A stretch of 64,000 nt of DNA from Sulfurospirillum arcachonense DSM 9755 (lineage in GTDB: Bacteria > Campylobacterota > Campylobacteria > Campylobacterales > Sulfurospirillaceae), in contig NZ_JFBL01000014.1 of the NCBI RefSeq assembly GCF_000597725.1, forward strand, positions 1 through 64,000. The letters are read 5' to 3'. The translations under genes were made by a program, and so were the position numbers. Below, one piece after another: positions 16,515-25,689 of this stretch. Under the pieces are notes generated by a model. It was not told the DNA's origin and searched no databases. It saw only the letters and a list, made by a program, of their open reading frames with translations. Position 1 is the stretch's first letter. Every line of letters starts with the position of its first letter.

Positions 16515-17445
16515 GTTAGGATTTGAATATCCATGGATGGGTTTATTACTTATCGTATATATTATTGGAGCATTTATCTTTAAGTCCAATCAAAATGCAT
16601 TTTATATCCCTCATGTACTTTTAATGCCTATACATGTAAAGAGAAATTGGCTCTCACCATTACTCAAATGGATAGGAATTTGTATGCTAGTTTTGGCACT
16701 TACTTCACCATTTATAGCTAAACGAAAAGAACCTTTACATCTGTCTCATACAATTATGATGTTGATTGATGTAAGTAACTCTATGAATGGAGGGGGTTTA
16801 CGTAGCAATGTCTCTGTAAAGGATACTAACACTTCTAAATCAAATAATAGTAAATTTGAAATTGCAAAACAAGTTGCTTCTCAATTTGCACAAAAACAAG
16901 CAAATAGTAATATAGGTGTAATTGTCTTTGGTGATTTTGCCTATGTTGCAACACCATTAACATATGATAAAAAAACTGTATCGTCAATTTTAGAAGGACT
17001 AGAAGAAGGCATCGCGGGATCAATGACAGCTATGTATGATGCACTTTTCCTCAGCACAAGTCTTCTTAAAAAAAATAGTGCAAAAAATAAAGTTGCTATT
17101 CTTTTAACTGATGGATATAACACAGCAGGACGTATCAATCTCGATACAGCTCTTCGAGCATTAAGTGGCGAAAAAATAAAAGTTTACACAATTGGTGTTG
17201 GTGAAAAAGGTGATTATGATGCGGCAGTATTAACTAAAATAGCCTTAGAAAGTGGTGGTCAATTCTTTGAAGCTAATAATCAAGATGCTCTTAAATCTGT
17301 TTATGAAGAGATTGATGCATTGGAGAGAAGTTTGCAGCGCTCTACGGCTGAGTCTTCTACGGATTATCTTTTTATATATCCTTTATTGATTGCCTTTTTT
17401 TCACTCTTAGGATATATGGGCTATACACTAAAGGAGAACAGATGA
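16507..17445 (+). CDS. batA: VWA-domain membrane protein, BatA-like
   Basis: The 312-residue protein has two N-terminal membrane helices, a VWA domain with an intact metal-ion site DVSNSM (Asp88, Ser90, Ser92) plus LLTDGYNTAG, and a C-terminal helix. I chose the ATG at 16507, preceded by GGAGA at 16496-16500; the in-frame ATG at 16468 lies deep inside the upstream gene. Bat proteins were named for Bacteroides aerotolerance and are linked to envelope stress tolerance. A Gly/Asn/Ser-rich loop (GGGLRSN to NNSKF) is inserted just after the metal site. Confidence 0.9.
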   Translation: MDKLGFEYPWMGLLLIVYIIGAFIFKSNQNAFYIPHVLLMPIHVKRNWLSPLLKWIGICMLVLALTSPFIAKRKEPLHLSHTIMMLIDVSNSMNGGGLRSNVSVKDTNTSKSNNSKFEIAKQVASQFAQKQANSNIGVIVFGDFAYVATPLTYDKKTVSSILEGLEEGIAGSMTAMYDALFLSTSLLKKNSAKNKVAILLTDGYNTAGRINLDTALRALSGEKIKVYTIGVGEKGDYDAAVLTKIALESGGQFFEANNQDALKSVYEEIDALERSLQRSTAESSTDYLFIYPLLIAFFSLLGYMGYTLKENR

Positions 17446-19085
17446 TATTTCTTTATCCTTATCTTTTATTGCTTTTTAGTATTCCTTTTTTCTTTTTTTT
17501 ATATCTTTTGTACTCAAAAAAAAGGTCTCTCTTTTCTGAAGCAGTTAAGCGACGACTTAGTACTTCTAGGAATGAATCCCCGTACACATCAAACTCTTTT
17601 TTATGGCTTTTACTCTTTGGATTATTGACACTTGCTTTAGCAAGACCATTATTACTTGAAGAAGTAAAAAATGAAACACAAAAAATGCCTATGGGATTTT
17701 TGGCTATAAATCTTGATATCTCTAAGTCTATGTTAGCTGCGGATGTGGTACCTAATCGTTTAGAGTTTTCAAAAAATGCAATTATGAAAATTTTTCATAA
17801 ATTGCCTTATTTTAGGCTTTCATTGAGTGCTTTTTCAAGAGATATTTTTATGGTTGCTCCTTTTACTGAAGACAAAGAGACCCTAAGCTTTTTGTTGGAA
17901 AACTTAGACCAAAACTCTATGACAAGTGAAGGTAGTTCTATCGAAGCTGTTATGATGGGTGCTCAAAAAACATATTTACCATTTAAAAGAGAGACAAAAG
18001 ATATTCTTATCGTTACTGATGGAGCTGATGGTTTAGGTATTCAAAAATCTATAGAAAAAGCTAAAAAGTATAATCTAAGAGTACATCTTTTATTGGTAGG
18101 AACAAAAAAAGGGAGTACTATAATTGATCAAGATGGAAATCTCATAAAAGATAAAAATGAAAAAAATGTTCTAACAAAACGTGCTGATGAACTCAAAGAA
18201 CTCTCCATCGCTACACAAGGAGTATTTGTCATAACAAATGGTAGTTTATCTGATTTAGATTGGCTTTGTGAACAAATACGTATAAAAGCCCAAAAAGAAG
18301 ATGTAAATCGTCTTCAAAAGAGTCATTCTAAAGAACTTTTTATCCTTCCTCTATGTCTAGCTGCACTTCTTCTGTTTTTTATTGTAAATTCTTTACATGT
18401 AAAACGTTTTATACGTTTTTTACCCTTATTATTACTCTGTTTTACCAACCCACAAGAACTTCACTCAGGTGTTTTTGATTTTTGGGATATTATAAAATCA
18501 CAAGAGAATTATACAAGAGGGAAGCATAAATATGCACTACAATATTTTAAAAAAGTGCATAACTCAAAAAATAGTGCAGCAACTCAATATAACCTTGCCA
18601 ATAGTTATTATCGTAACAATGATTTTACTCAAGCTATAAAACTCTATTTGGATATAAATACTACAAATCAATCAATAAATTATGAACGCTTGCACAATTT
18701 AGGCAATACCTATGCCAAAACAGGTGAAGTTGACGAAGCTATTGATGCTTATGAAAAGGCTTTAAAAATAAAAGATGAAAAAGCTACTCGGTTTAATTTA
18801 GAGTATTTGAAAAAAAATAGATCTAAAATAGCTGCTAGAAAAAATAAAAAAGATGAGAAAAAAAGTAAGAAAAAAAAGAAAAAATCATCAGGAAATAGTA
18901 AACAAAAAGATCAAAAAAAATCAAGTAAAGATACGCAAGGTTCTCAATCAAAAGCTTCCAAAGCAATGGATGCGAAAGAAGAAAAAAAATGGAAAAAGAT
19001 ATTGAGAAGTATTAAACCAAAAACAAAACCAAAAATGTTAATCAAAAGTCAAAAAATGGAGCAAAAAAATGAAATTTTTTGGTAG
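17442..19085 (+). CDS. BatB-BatC fusion: VWA domain plus TPR domain
   Basis: The 547-residue protein joins two usual Bat components. The N-terminal half has two membrane helices, a VWA domain with DISKSM (Asp92, Ser94, Ser96) and TDGADG, and a third helix (LPLCLAALLLFFIV). A second, signal-peptide-like stretch (FIRFLPLLLLCF) follows, then two to three TPR units (YNLANSYYRNNDFTQAIKLY, LHNLGNTYAKTGEVDEAIDA) and a very Lys-rich tail of about 80 residues. The internal signal-like segment is what one expects if a separate batC gene was fused to batB. It overlaps its neighbours on both sides. Confidence 0.9.
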   Translation: MIFLYPYLLLLFSIPFFFFLYLLYSKKRSLFSEAVKRRLSTSRNESPYTSNSFLWLLLFGLLTLALARPLLLEEVKNETQKMPMGFLAINLDISKSMLAADVVPNRLEFSKNAIMKIFHKLPYFRLSLSAFSRDIFMVAPFTEDKETLSFLLENLDQNSMTSEGSSIEAVMMGAQKTYLPFKRETKDILIVTDGADGLGIQKSIEKAKKYNLRVHLLLVGTKKGSTIIDQDGNLIKDKNEKNVLTKRADELKELSIATQGVFVITNGSLSDLDWLCEQIRIKAQKEDVNRLQKSHSKELFILPLCLAALLLFFIVNSLHVKRFIRFLPLLLLCFTNPQELHSGVFDFWDIIKSQENYTRGKHKYALQYFKKVHNSKNSAATQYNLANSYYRNNDFTQAIKLYLDINTTNQSINYERLHNLGNTYAKTGEVDEAIDAYEKALKIKDEKATRFNLEYLKKNRSKIAARKNKKDEKKSKKKKKKSSGNSKQKDQKKSSKDTQGSQSKASKAMDAKEEKKWKKILRSIKPKTKPKMLIKSQKMEQKNEIFW

Positions 19086-20481
19086 TCTTTTGGTGGTTTT
19101 TTTACTGAGTATACGACTTTTTAGTGCTGATGCTTACTTGAAAAATAACATAATATATGAAGGAGATATAGCTGTACTTGTTATACACCTAACAGGAAAA
19201 GATATAAAACTAAAAAGATTGGAAGAAGTAGCAGGAATGCCTATTATGGAACATGGAGGAAAGGCTAGTAGTAAATATATAAATGGTGAAAAGATTAAAG
19301 ATATTTATTATGAAGTTATGTTTTATCCTAAAAAATCTTTGAGTATTCCTTCTTTAGAGTTTAAAGTAAATGGCAAAATCGAAAAAACAAAACCCGTGGA
19401 ACTAAGGCTCAAAAAAAATCCAAATCCATCTATTTATTTTCAAGCTTTTCTTAACAAAGATACCTCTTATGAAAATGAAATTATAAGATTTAGTTTACAG
19501 TTTAAATACAAGGATAAAATAAAATTTCAAGATATTAAATTCATCCAGCCAGATTTTCCTGGATTTTGGCTAGAAGGTGTTAGTTACTCACCTCCTGAAA
19601 TAAAAGGTGATTTTATTATCCATCAAATCAACTATTTTCTAACACCAAAAACTGTAGGTAAGTTGATGATAGGTCAAGGAACAGTTGAAGCAGAACAAGA
19701 TGGTAGTGAGACGCTTTTAACAAGGCGTAATCATGAAAGAAGTTTTACTTCACAACCACTCTTTGTAACAATAAAGCCATTACCTGTAAAAACAAATATT
19801 GTAGGTGATTTTACTATAGAAACTTTTATTGATAAAAAAGTGATTAATGGCAATGAAATGGCTCATCTAATGGTTAAAATCAAAGGAGCGGGAAATTTCA
19901 ATGATATTGAACCTTTTGTACTTGATTTAAAAAATGCTACAGTCACCACTAAAGATCCTAAAATAGACTCATTTCCAGATAAAGAGACAATTCGTGGTAC
20001 ATTTATGCAAGAATTTTTTATTGGTAATGCAAAAAAAGATTTAGTTATCCCACCATTTAAACATACAGCATATAACCTACAAACAAAAATCAAAAAAACC
20101 ATTCAAACTGAACCTATAAAAATTCATGTGAATAACCCCATTGTAGAAGTATCAAAAAGGGGTGGTAAAGAAGAGATAAAATTACAAAAGGAAAAAGGAT
20201 TTCACTTGTATAGTTTAAACATAATCATAGGGTTTTTATTAGGGGTTGTATCTATTCTTTTAGTACAGTTCATAGTGAAAAAAAAGAGTTCAATCAAAAT
20301 ATTTAAACCAACCAATCATAAAACATTGCTACAAAAACTTTTTGCTTATAAAGGTACAGATGATGGTGTTGATGCGTTAATACAAAAATTGGAAGATAAT
20401 CTTTATAAAAACCAAAAGGTTACTATTTCTAGTAAAGAGATTAAAAATGTTATGAAATATATATCAAGTAAAGAAAACTAA
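19069..20481 (+). CDS. batD: BatD-like membrane-anchored protein
   Basis: The 470-residue protein has a signal peptide (SLLVVFLLSIRLFSADA), a large periplasmic region of Ig-like beta domains, one C-terminal membrane helix (LNIIIGFLLGVVSILLVQFI, about residues 380-400) and a short cytoplasmic tail. This is the layout of BatD (oxygen-tolerance family). It overlaps the TPR gene by 17 bases and precedes the thioredoxin-fold gene by 12 bases, so all are one transcript. Confidence 0.88.
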   Translation: MKFFGSLLVVFLLSIRLFSADAYLKNNIIYEGDIAVLVIHLTGKDIKLKRLEEVAGMPIMEHGGKASSKYINGEKIKDIYYEVMFYPKKSLSIPSLEFKVNGKIEKTKPVELRLKKNPNPSIYFQAFLNKDTSYENEIIRFSLQFKYKDKIKFQDIKFIQPDFPGFWLEGVSYSPPEIKGDFIIHQINYFLTPKTVGKLMIGQGTVEAEQDGSETLLTRRNHERSFTSQPLFVTIKPLPVKTNIVGDFTIETFIDKKVINGNEMAHLMVKIKGAGNFNDIEPFVLDLKNATVTTKDPKIDSFPDKETIRGTFMQEFFIGNAKKDLVIPPFKHTAYNLQTKIKKTIQTEPIKIHVNNPIVEVSKRGGKEEIKLQKEKGFHLYSLNIIIGFLLGVVSILLVQFIVKKKSSIKIFKPTNHKTLLQKLFAYKGTDDGVDALIQKLEDNLYKNQKVTISSKEIKNVMKYISSKEN

Positions 20482-20493
20482 TAAAGGAAAAAA

Positions 20494-20892
20494 ATGAAAA
20501 AGATTTTGTGTTTTTGTATCTTAGCTGTAAGTCTAGCTTTTGGTACACAGATAAATTGGGCTAAAGATTATAAAAGTGCTTTGAATCAAGCTAAAAGTGA
20601 TAATAAACAAGTTTTAATGGTTGTGGAAAGTCCAAATTGCCCTTATTGTAGTTTATTAAAAGAGGATGTTCTCTCTTCTTCTTCTGTTGCCAATTTCATC
20701 AATAAAAACTTTGTCCCTGTGCTTGTGAAACAAAATGATGGAACATACCCGTCTAGTACATTTCAAGTTTATGGAACACCCACTACTTTTTTTGTTAATA
20801 ATAATGGTGAAGAAAGCTACAGCCCTATTATTGGATATGTAGAGAAAGAAAAGTATTTTAAGTATCTTGGTATGGGATTGAACCACCAATAA
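20494..20892 (+). CDS. periplasmic thioredoxin-fold protein with CPYC motif
   Basis: The 132-residue protein has a signal peptide ending FG or A near residue 17, and the redox motif NCPYCSLLK near residues 49-57. A cis-proline loop GTPTTFFV follows. It resembles small thioredoxin-like proteins such as SoxW or DsbD-dependent reductases. CPYC is the dithiol of glutaredoxins, unusual beside the CGPC of classical thioredoxins. As the last gene of the Bat run, it may reduce or isomerise disulfides in the periplasmic Bat domains; this is inference. AAAGGA precedes the ATG. Confidence 0.85.
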   Translation: MKKILCFCILAVSLAFGTQINWAKDYKSALNQAKSDNKQVLMVVESPNCPYCSLLKEDVLSSSSVANFINKNFVPVLVKQNDGTYPSSTFQVYGTPTTFFVNNNGEESYSPIIGYVEKEKYFKYLGMGLNHQ

Positions 20893-20980
20893 TATAATCC
20901 TGCTGGGGTAGTTAACAAAAGAGTTTGTGAAGGATAAAGTTTCTTTAGAACGTTAAATAAGTCAGAATGTTGTTTTTAAG

Positions 20981-22084
20981 TTAGTAACTCACTTCTGTTT
21001 TATTTTTACCATTTTCTTTCGCACTATATAATGCTTTATCCGCTCTATTTAATATTTCTGAGATAAGCTCATTTTTGTGATTTAAAGAACTCACTCCTAA
21101 GCTTATTGTAAAGTTTATATATTTATCTGTATTAATACTTATATTTTGATTTTCAACTGTAGTTCTTATATGTTCTGCTATTTTAATAGCACCATTTTGA
21201 TTAGTGGATGGTAAGAGTATTACAAACTCTTCACCTCCATATCTTGCAGTTATATCACTATCTCTCGTATGTTTTTTCAGTAAAAAAGCCAATAATTTAA
21301 TAACATCATCACCTATAGTGTGTCCATAGGTATCATTGATGTACTTGAAATTATCAATATCAATCATAATAATGCTAAGAGGCTTGTTTTCTCTATTTTC
21401 TATTTTGATTAAATTTTGTGCTATTTCATTGAAATATCTTCGGTTATAAAGATTAGTAAGATAATCATGATTGGCTTGTTTTTTTAGCTCTTCTTGCATA
21501 TCTAGAATATTTAATTGATTTTCAAAATTAGAACGAGCATAAAACTCCATGATATAACCACCAACTAAGCTCATAGTGAATGATGCGCAGAGTATAAACA
21601 TGTGAACCACTGTTGCTTCGTATGTAAGTGTTTTAAAAAATAAAATTAATGATATATGTGAAATTACAATTACATTATTGATTATTAGCGATTCTAGGAA
21701 TTTAAATCCAATAAGTGTAAATACCCAGACCACAATGACATATATTTCATCAATATAATAAAAAATTCCTATTTTTGTGAGCATAAAAGATCCGGTAGCT
21801 GCTGTTAAAACAGGTAAGATAATTATATATTTTGCTAAATGATTTAATTTATTTGAAAGAAATGATAAGCTTGATAAAATTAGAAAAAATGTAATGAGAG
21901 AATGTAGTGTAATTGCATAGTATAATTGAGTGGTTGGTAGTATTAAAAAGTCAATACCAATATATAAAATATAGAAAAATGCTGTTATATTTGATAAATA
22001 CATCATTTGCTTTTGTCTGACTTCTTTGATAGATAAAGAAAATAGATTTTCTTTATTTTTATCGAAGTATTTCAATGTAAACAT
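20981..22084 (-). CDS. membrane-bound diguanylate cyclase
   Basis: The 367-residue protein has about six membrane helices in the first 190 residues and then a GGDEF domain. The active site reads GGEEF, with the inhibitory RxxD site (RDSD) five residues before it, so product inhibition by c-di-GMP is likely. The sensor part is a plain multi-helix region of no named family. The gene is alone on the minus strand downstream of the tRNA. Confidence 0.92.
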   Translation of the reverse strand: MFTLKYFDKNKENLFSLSIKEVRQKQMMYLSNITAFFYILYIGIDFLILPTTQLYYAITLHSLITFFLILSSLSFLSNKLNHLAKYIIILPVLTAATGSFMLTKIGIFYYIDEIYVIVVWVFTLIGFKFLESLIINNVIVISHISLILFFKTLTYEATVVHMFILCASFTMSLVGGYIMEFYARSNFENQLNILDMQEELKKQANHDYLTNLYNRRYFNEIAQNLIKIENRENKPLSIIMIDIDNFKYINDTYGHTIGDDVIKLLAFLLKKHTRDSDITARYGGEEFVILLPSTNQNGAIKIAEHIRTTVENQNISINTDKYINFTISLGVSSLNHKNELISEILNRADKALYSAKENGKNKTEVSY

Positions 22085-22248
22085 ATGTTTATCTTTAAAG
22101 TATTCAGTCGTTTTTTTAAGAATAATTGTTCCTCTATTAAAAATTCGTCATTATAGCTAAAATCTTAAAAAACAACTAAGTTTAATAACTGGTATTTGTA
22201 TGTTTAGAAAATTTAATAGTATGAAATTATATTGAAAGTAAAAAAAGA
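22085..22248. other. intergenic region between tRNA and diguanylate cyclase
   Basis: The region is A/T-rich. On the minus strand a T-run follows the tRNA directly and may end its transcript. I see no clear promoter hexamer or gene. Confidence 0.4.
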
Positions 22249-22325
22249 TGGTGGGTTCTACTGGATTCGAACCAGTGACCACTCCGTTATGAGCGGAGGG
22301 CTCTAACCAACTGAGCTAAGAACCC
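22249..22325 (-). tRNA. tRNA with CAU anticodon (elongator Met or Ile2)
   Basis: The 77 bases fold perfectly: acceptor GGGTTCT/AGAACCC, D-stem GCTC/GAGC, anticodon stem CTCCG/CGGAG around loop CTCATAA, T-stem ACTGG/CCAGT around TTCGAAT, and an encoded CCA. The anticodon is CAT. The acceptor does not have the C-A mismatch of initiator tRNA, so it is either elongator tRNA-Met or the tRNA-Ile whose C34 becomes lysidine by TilS. The sequence does not settle which. Confidence 0.95.
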
Positions 22326-22384
22326 ATCTGTTTTTAAGAGTGACATTCTATCCATAAAAGCTTTAAAGTAAAATAAAACGAGTG

Positions 22385-23491
22385 TTAGACTGTATATTTT
22401 ACAGATTTATAGGTTCTATCGAATCTAAATGTCAGTAAATTTTCCAAAATTCCAAAGAAAACCATAAAGGTTATAAAGCTACTTCCTCCATAACTAAAAA
22501 AGGGCAAAGGTACTCCTACTACAGGTGCAAAACCTATAGTCATAGAGATATTAACACCCATATAGACAAAAATGAGCAGAGCTATCCCTGTGGTCATTAC
22601 TTTACCAAAGTAATCTTTATGAAATTTATAATTAAGTGTGATAAGATGAACTATAAGAAGACCATAAAGCCAAATCAAGCCTAAAGCCCCCCAAAAACCA
22701 AATCTTTCGACATGATACGCAAAAATAAAATCACTTGTAGAAATCGGCAAAAATTTAAAATGTGTTTGTGTTGCTTCATCTTTTTCTTTTCCATTGAGTC
22801 CACCACTTCCAATAGCGATGATAGATTGTCTTACATGGTAACTAGGTTTTTCAGATACAAAATCAATAATACGTTTTTTTTGATAATCATGTAAAGAAGC
22901 ATATAAAAAAGGACCACTAATACTGAGTGCTATAAAAAGGGTAATCCATATTTTTTTATTGACTCCGATTACAAAAAGAGTTCCATACCCAACGATAAGA
23001 AGAACCATTGCAGTTCCTAGGTCAGGCTCTTTTGCTATGAGAATAAAAGGTAACAGTATATAAAAACTCAGTTTAAAAAAAGACTTCCATCCATACCCTT
23101 CTTCTTCAGGAGGATTATGAGATATAAGATAGGCTAGCATGAGTACAAAAGCAGGTTTGATTATCTCAGAGGGTTGGATAGTAAAGTGAACAAAAGGGAT
23201 TTCTAACCATCTTCTAGCTCCAAGTTTAGAAATACCAAAAAAATCAACACTTACAAGTAAACCTATAGTGAGCCAAAAAAGTAGGGGAATTAACCAAGCT
23301 ATTTTTCTAAGAGGAATGAGAAAAAAAGTTAAAAAGGCAAAGAAACCCACAGTAAAATATACAATTTGTTTATTGGCTAGTATAGTATTTGCCTCATTAA
23401 TTAGATAAAATGAGAGTCCTACAATAGGTATAACCAAAATAGGCAGTAAAAAATCAAAATGTGTTAATATTCGTCTATCAATTTGTAGCAA
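22385..23491 (-). CDS. rodA: RodA peptidoglycan glycosyltransferase
   Basis: The 368-residue SEDS-family protein has about ten membrane helices and the family blocks LGARRWLEIPFVHFTIQPSE and GVPLPFFSYGGSSF. RodA polymerises glycan strands for cell elongation together with PBP2, encoded at 52583. Length and the single-residue features fit RodA more than FtsW. It is followed on the same strand by the tRNA gene. Confidence 0.93.
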   Translation of the reverse strand: MLQIDRRILTHFDFLLPILVIPIVGLSFYLINEANTILANKQIVYFTVGFFAFLTFFLIPLRKIAWLIPLLFWLTIGLLVSVDFFGISKLGARRWLEIPFVHFTIQPSEIIKPAFVLMLAYLISHNPPEEEGYGWKSFFKLSFYILLPFILIAKEPDLGTAMVLLIVGYGTLFVIGVNKKIWITLFIALSISGPFLYASLHDYQKKRIIDFVSEKPSYHVRQSIIAIGSGGLNGKEKDEATQTHFKFLPISTSDFIFAYHVERFGFWGALGLIWLYGLLIVHLITLNYKFHKDYFGKVMTTGIALLIFVYMGVNISMTIGFAPVVGVPLPFFSYGGSSFITFMVFFGILENLLTFRFDRTYKSVKYTV

Positions 23492-23520
23492 AGAAAACCC
23501 TAATTATTTTAATAGGTGAT

Positions 23521-23526
23521 TATACT
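23521..23526 (+). promoter_or_regulatory. -10 element for the pseudouridine synthase operon
   Basis: TGATTATACT contains a near-consensus -10 (TATACT) 20 bases before the ATG at 23541, with an AAGAGG ribosome site between. It probably starts the long run to 36.6 kb. Confidence 0.45.
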
Positions 23527-23540
23527 AGAAAAGAGGTTAA

Positions 23541-24500
23541 ATGACTTTTACATGTAAACAAAGTGGAAGATTAGATGCAATAATGAGTAAAGAACTCTCA
23601 CTTCCAAGAAATCAAATAGAACAACTTATCAAACAAGTTGGGGTTAAAGTAGATAATAAAGAAGTAAAAAAGAGTGGATTGAAACTTAAGGGTGATGAAG
23701 TTATTGAGTATGATTTTGTAGAAGCTAAAAAAGAAAAAGAACATTATGAAGTCAATTTTGATATAGATGTTTTGTATGAAGATGAAGATATCTTAGTTAT
23801 CAACAAACCTCCATTTTTAACGGTTCATCCTGCTCCAAGTGTAAAAGAAGCAACGGTTGTTGATTGGTTAATTAAAAGGGGTATTTCACTCTCAACTATC
23901 AGTGGAGATGAGAGACATGGGATAGTTCACCGAATAGATAAAGAGACAAGTGGAGCTTTAGTCATCGCAAAAAACAATGAAGCACATATGTATCTCTCAA
24001 GACAACTTGAAGATAAAAGCATGGGAAGATATTATCTTGCAATAACAGATATTCCTTTAAAAGAAAATACGATTGTTGATAAACCAATAGGCAGAAATAG
24101 AAAAAATAGATTAAAGATGGATGTAGTTCAAGATGGAAGAGAAGCAAAAAGTGCATTTTGTAAACTAGCACTTTCAAAAAGTGAAAAAATAGAACTTATA
24201 GGTGCTAAGCTTTTTACAGGACGAACACATCAGATAAGAGTTCATCTAAGTGCACTGTCTCGTCATATTTTAGGAGATAGTTTATACGGTTTTAAGAGCC
24301 AAAAGAGTAAAATAGCAAGAGTTATGTTACACGCATATATACTATACTTACAACATCCAAAAACTGGTGAGTTTATGCAAGTGATTGCTCCACCGTTTGA
24401 AGATTTTGAAAATGTACTAAAAAAACACTTTAATAAGGATGAAATAGATGAGAAAATTGATAGCTCTTATATCATTAAGCGTTTTAATACTTTTTGTTAG
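23541..24500 (+). CDS. RluD-family 23S rRNA pseudouridine synthase
   Basis: The 319-residue enzyme has an N-terminal S4 RNA-binding domain and the catalytic motif HGIVHRIDKETSGALVIAK (about residues 131-149; Asp in HRID is the nucleophile). Further family blocks are GRTHQIRVHL and DSLYG. It belongs to the RluA/C/D group; the exact rRNA position is not determined by sequence alone. The C-terminus overlaps the next gene by 53 bases, so the last 17 residues are read from the lipoprotein's signal-peptide codons in another frame. Confidence 0.92.
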   Translation: MTFTCKQSGRLDAIMSKELSLPRNQIEQLIKQVGVKVDNKEVKKSGLKLKGDEVIEYDFVEAKKEKEHYEVNFDIDVLYEDEDILVINKPPFLTVHPAPSVKEATVVDWLIKRGISLSTISGDERHGIVHRIDKETSGALVIAKNNEAHMYLSRQLEDKSMGRYYLAITDIPLKENTIVDKPIGRNRKNRLKMDVVQDGREAKSAFCKLALSKSEKIELIGAKLFTGRTHQIRVHLSALSRHILGDSLYGFKSQKSKIARVMLHAYILYLQHPKTGEFMQVIAPPFEDFENVLKKHFNKDEIDEKIDSSYIIKRFNTFC

Positions 24501-25686
24501 TGGATGCCAAGATACACCACAACCACCAAAAAAACCAGTTATTGACCAAACACTACCAAAGTTAGCAGATATCAAGTTTTTAACAGAATTAACAGATGTT
24601 GGTTTTGAGTGGAAACCAAGTTTGGATGAAAGAGTATCGGGATATTATATTTATCGCTCAAATCCTAAAAAACAAAATGGTAAATTAGAACGAATAGCTA
24701 CAGTCAAAGACAAATACGCTTCTCATTATGTTGATACAAAATTAAAACCTAATACACAGTATTATTATAGATTTTCAACTTATTCTCATGATAAAAGAGA
24801 ATCGATTCCAAGTGATACACTTTTAGTAACAACTCAACCTTTGATTGAATCAATAGCTTTTCTAAAAGCAATTACTGGCTTACCACATAGAATAAAATTG
24901 ATTTGGAGACCACATACATCTGCAAAAGTTGCTGCTTATATTATACAAAGAAGTGAATTTAGCACAACTAAATGGAAAAATATAGCAAAAGTGAAAGGTA
25001 GATTAAGTGCTGAGTACATTGATGCTGGTTTAGAAGATAATCGTGTATATAGATACAGAGTAAAAGTACAAACTTATGATGGTTTAGTTTCTAAACCAAG
25101 CCAAATTGTAGAAGCAGGGACTAAACCTCTTCCAGTACCAATACAAAACTTAACTGCTTCAATAGATGTACCAAAAAAGATTGTTTTAAACTGGGGTGCA
25201 TCGAGTGAAAAAGACTTTTCATACTATAAAGTTTACAGAGCTATCAATCCTCTTCTTTTTTATAGTTATCTTGCAAAAACAAGAGATACGAGTTATGAAG
25301 ATTTGATTAATGATAATGGAAAAGCATATTACTATTTTGTAACGGCGGTCGATAAAGACGGGTTAGAATCTCATAGACAACAAAGTTCAGTCGCAGGAAG
25401 TTCTTTAGATATACCAGAATCTGTATATATAACTTCATCAAATCATGATGGACGAAGTATCAATATAACGTGGAAAAGTACAGATTTAAGAGCTATGAAA
25501 TTTAATGTTATTAAAGAGTATAAAGATAAAAAGAAAATTTTTACAGGAATACATGGAGACAGTTTCAATGATAGTGATGTAACAAAAGGTATAGAATATA
25601 CCTATAAAGTTATAGCTATAGATAAGTATGGTTTGGCATCAAAAGATTCTGAAAAAGTTATTATAGAAATACCAAAGGAAAATTAA
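24448..25686 (+). CDS. lipoprotein with four fibronectin type III domains
   Basis: The 412-residue protein has a lipobox at the end of its signal peptide (LFVSGC). Four FN3-like repeats follow, each with the W.....V..Y.IYRS and T.Y.DT.L.....YYY pattern. Such conserved lipoproteins occur in Campylobacterota without known function. Being beside FtsEX and an EnvC-like protein suggests a periplasmic envelope role, but the trmB gene lies between them. The start at 24448 is the only one that keeps the signal peptide. Confidence 0.85.
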   Translation: MRKLIALISLSVLILFVSGCQDTPQPPKKPVIDQTLPKLADIKFLTELTDVGFEWKPSLDERVSGYYIYRSNPKKQNGKLERIATVKDKYASHYVDTKLKPNTQYYYRFSTYSHDKRESIPSDTLLVTTQPLIESIAFLKAITGLPHRIKLIWRPHTSAKVAAYIIQRSEFSTTKWKNIAKVKGRLSAEYIDAGLEDNRVYRYRVKVQTYDGLVSKPSQIVEAGTKPLPVPIQNLTASIDVPKKIVLNWGASSEKDFSYYKVYRAINPLLFYSYLAKTRDTSYEDLINDNGKAYYYFVTAVDKDGLESHRQQSSVAGSSLDIPESVYITSSNHDGRSINITWKSTDLRAMKFNVIKEYKDKKKIFTGIHGDSFNDSDVTKGIEYTYKVIAIDKYGLASKDSEKVIIEIPKEN

Positions 25687-25689
25687 TAT

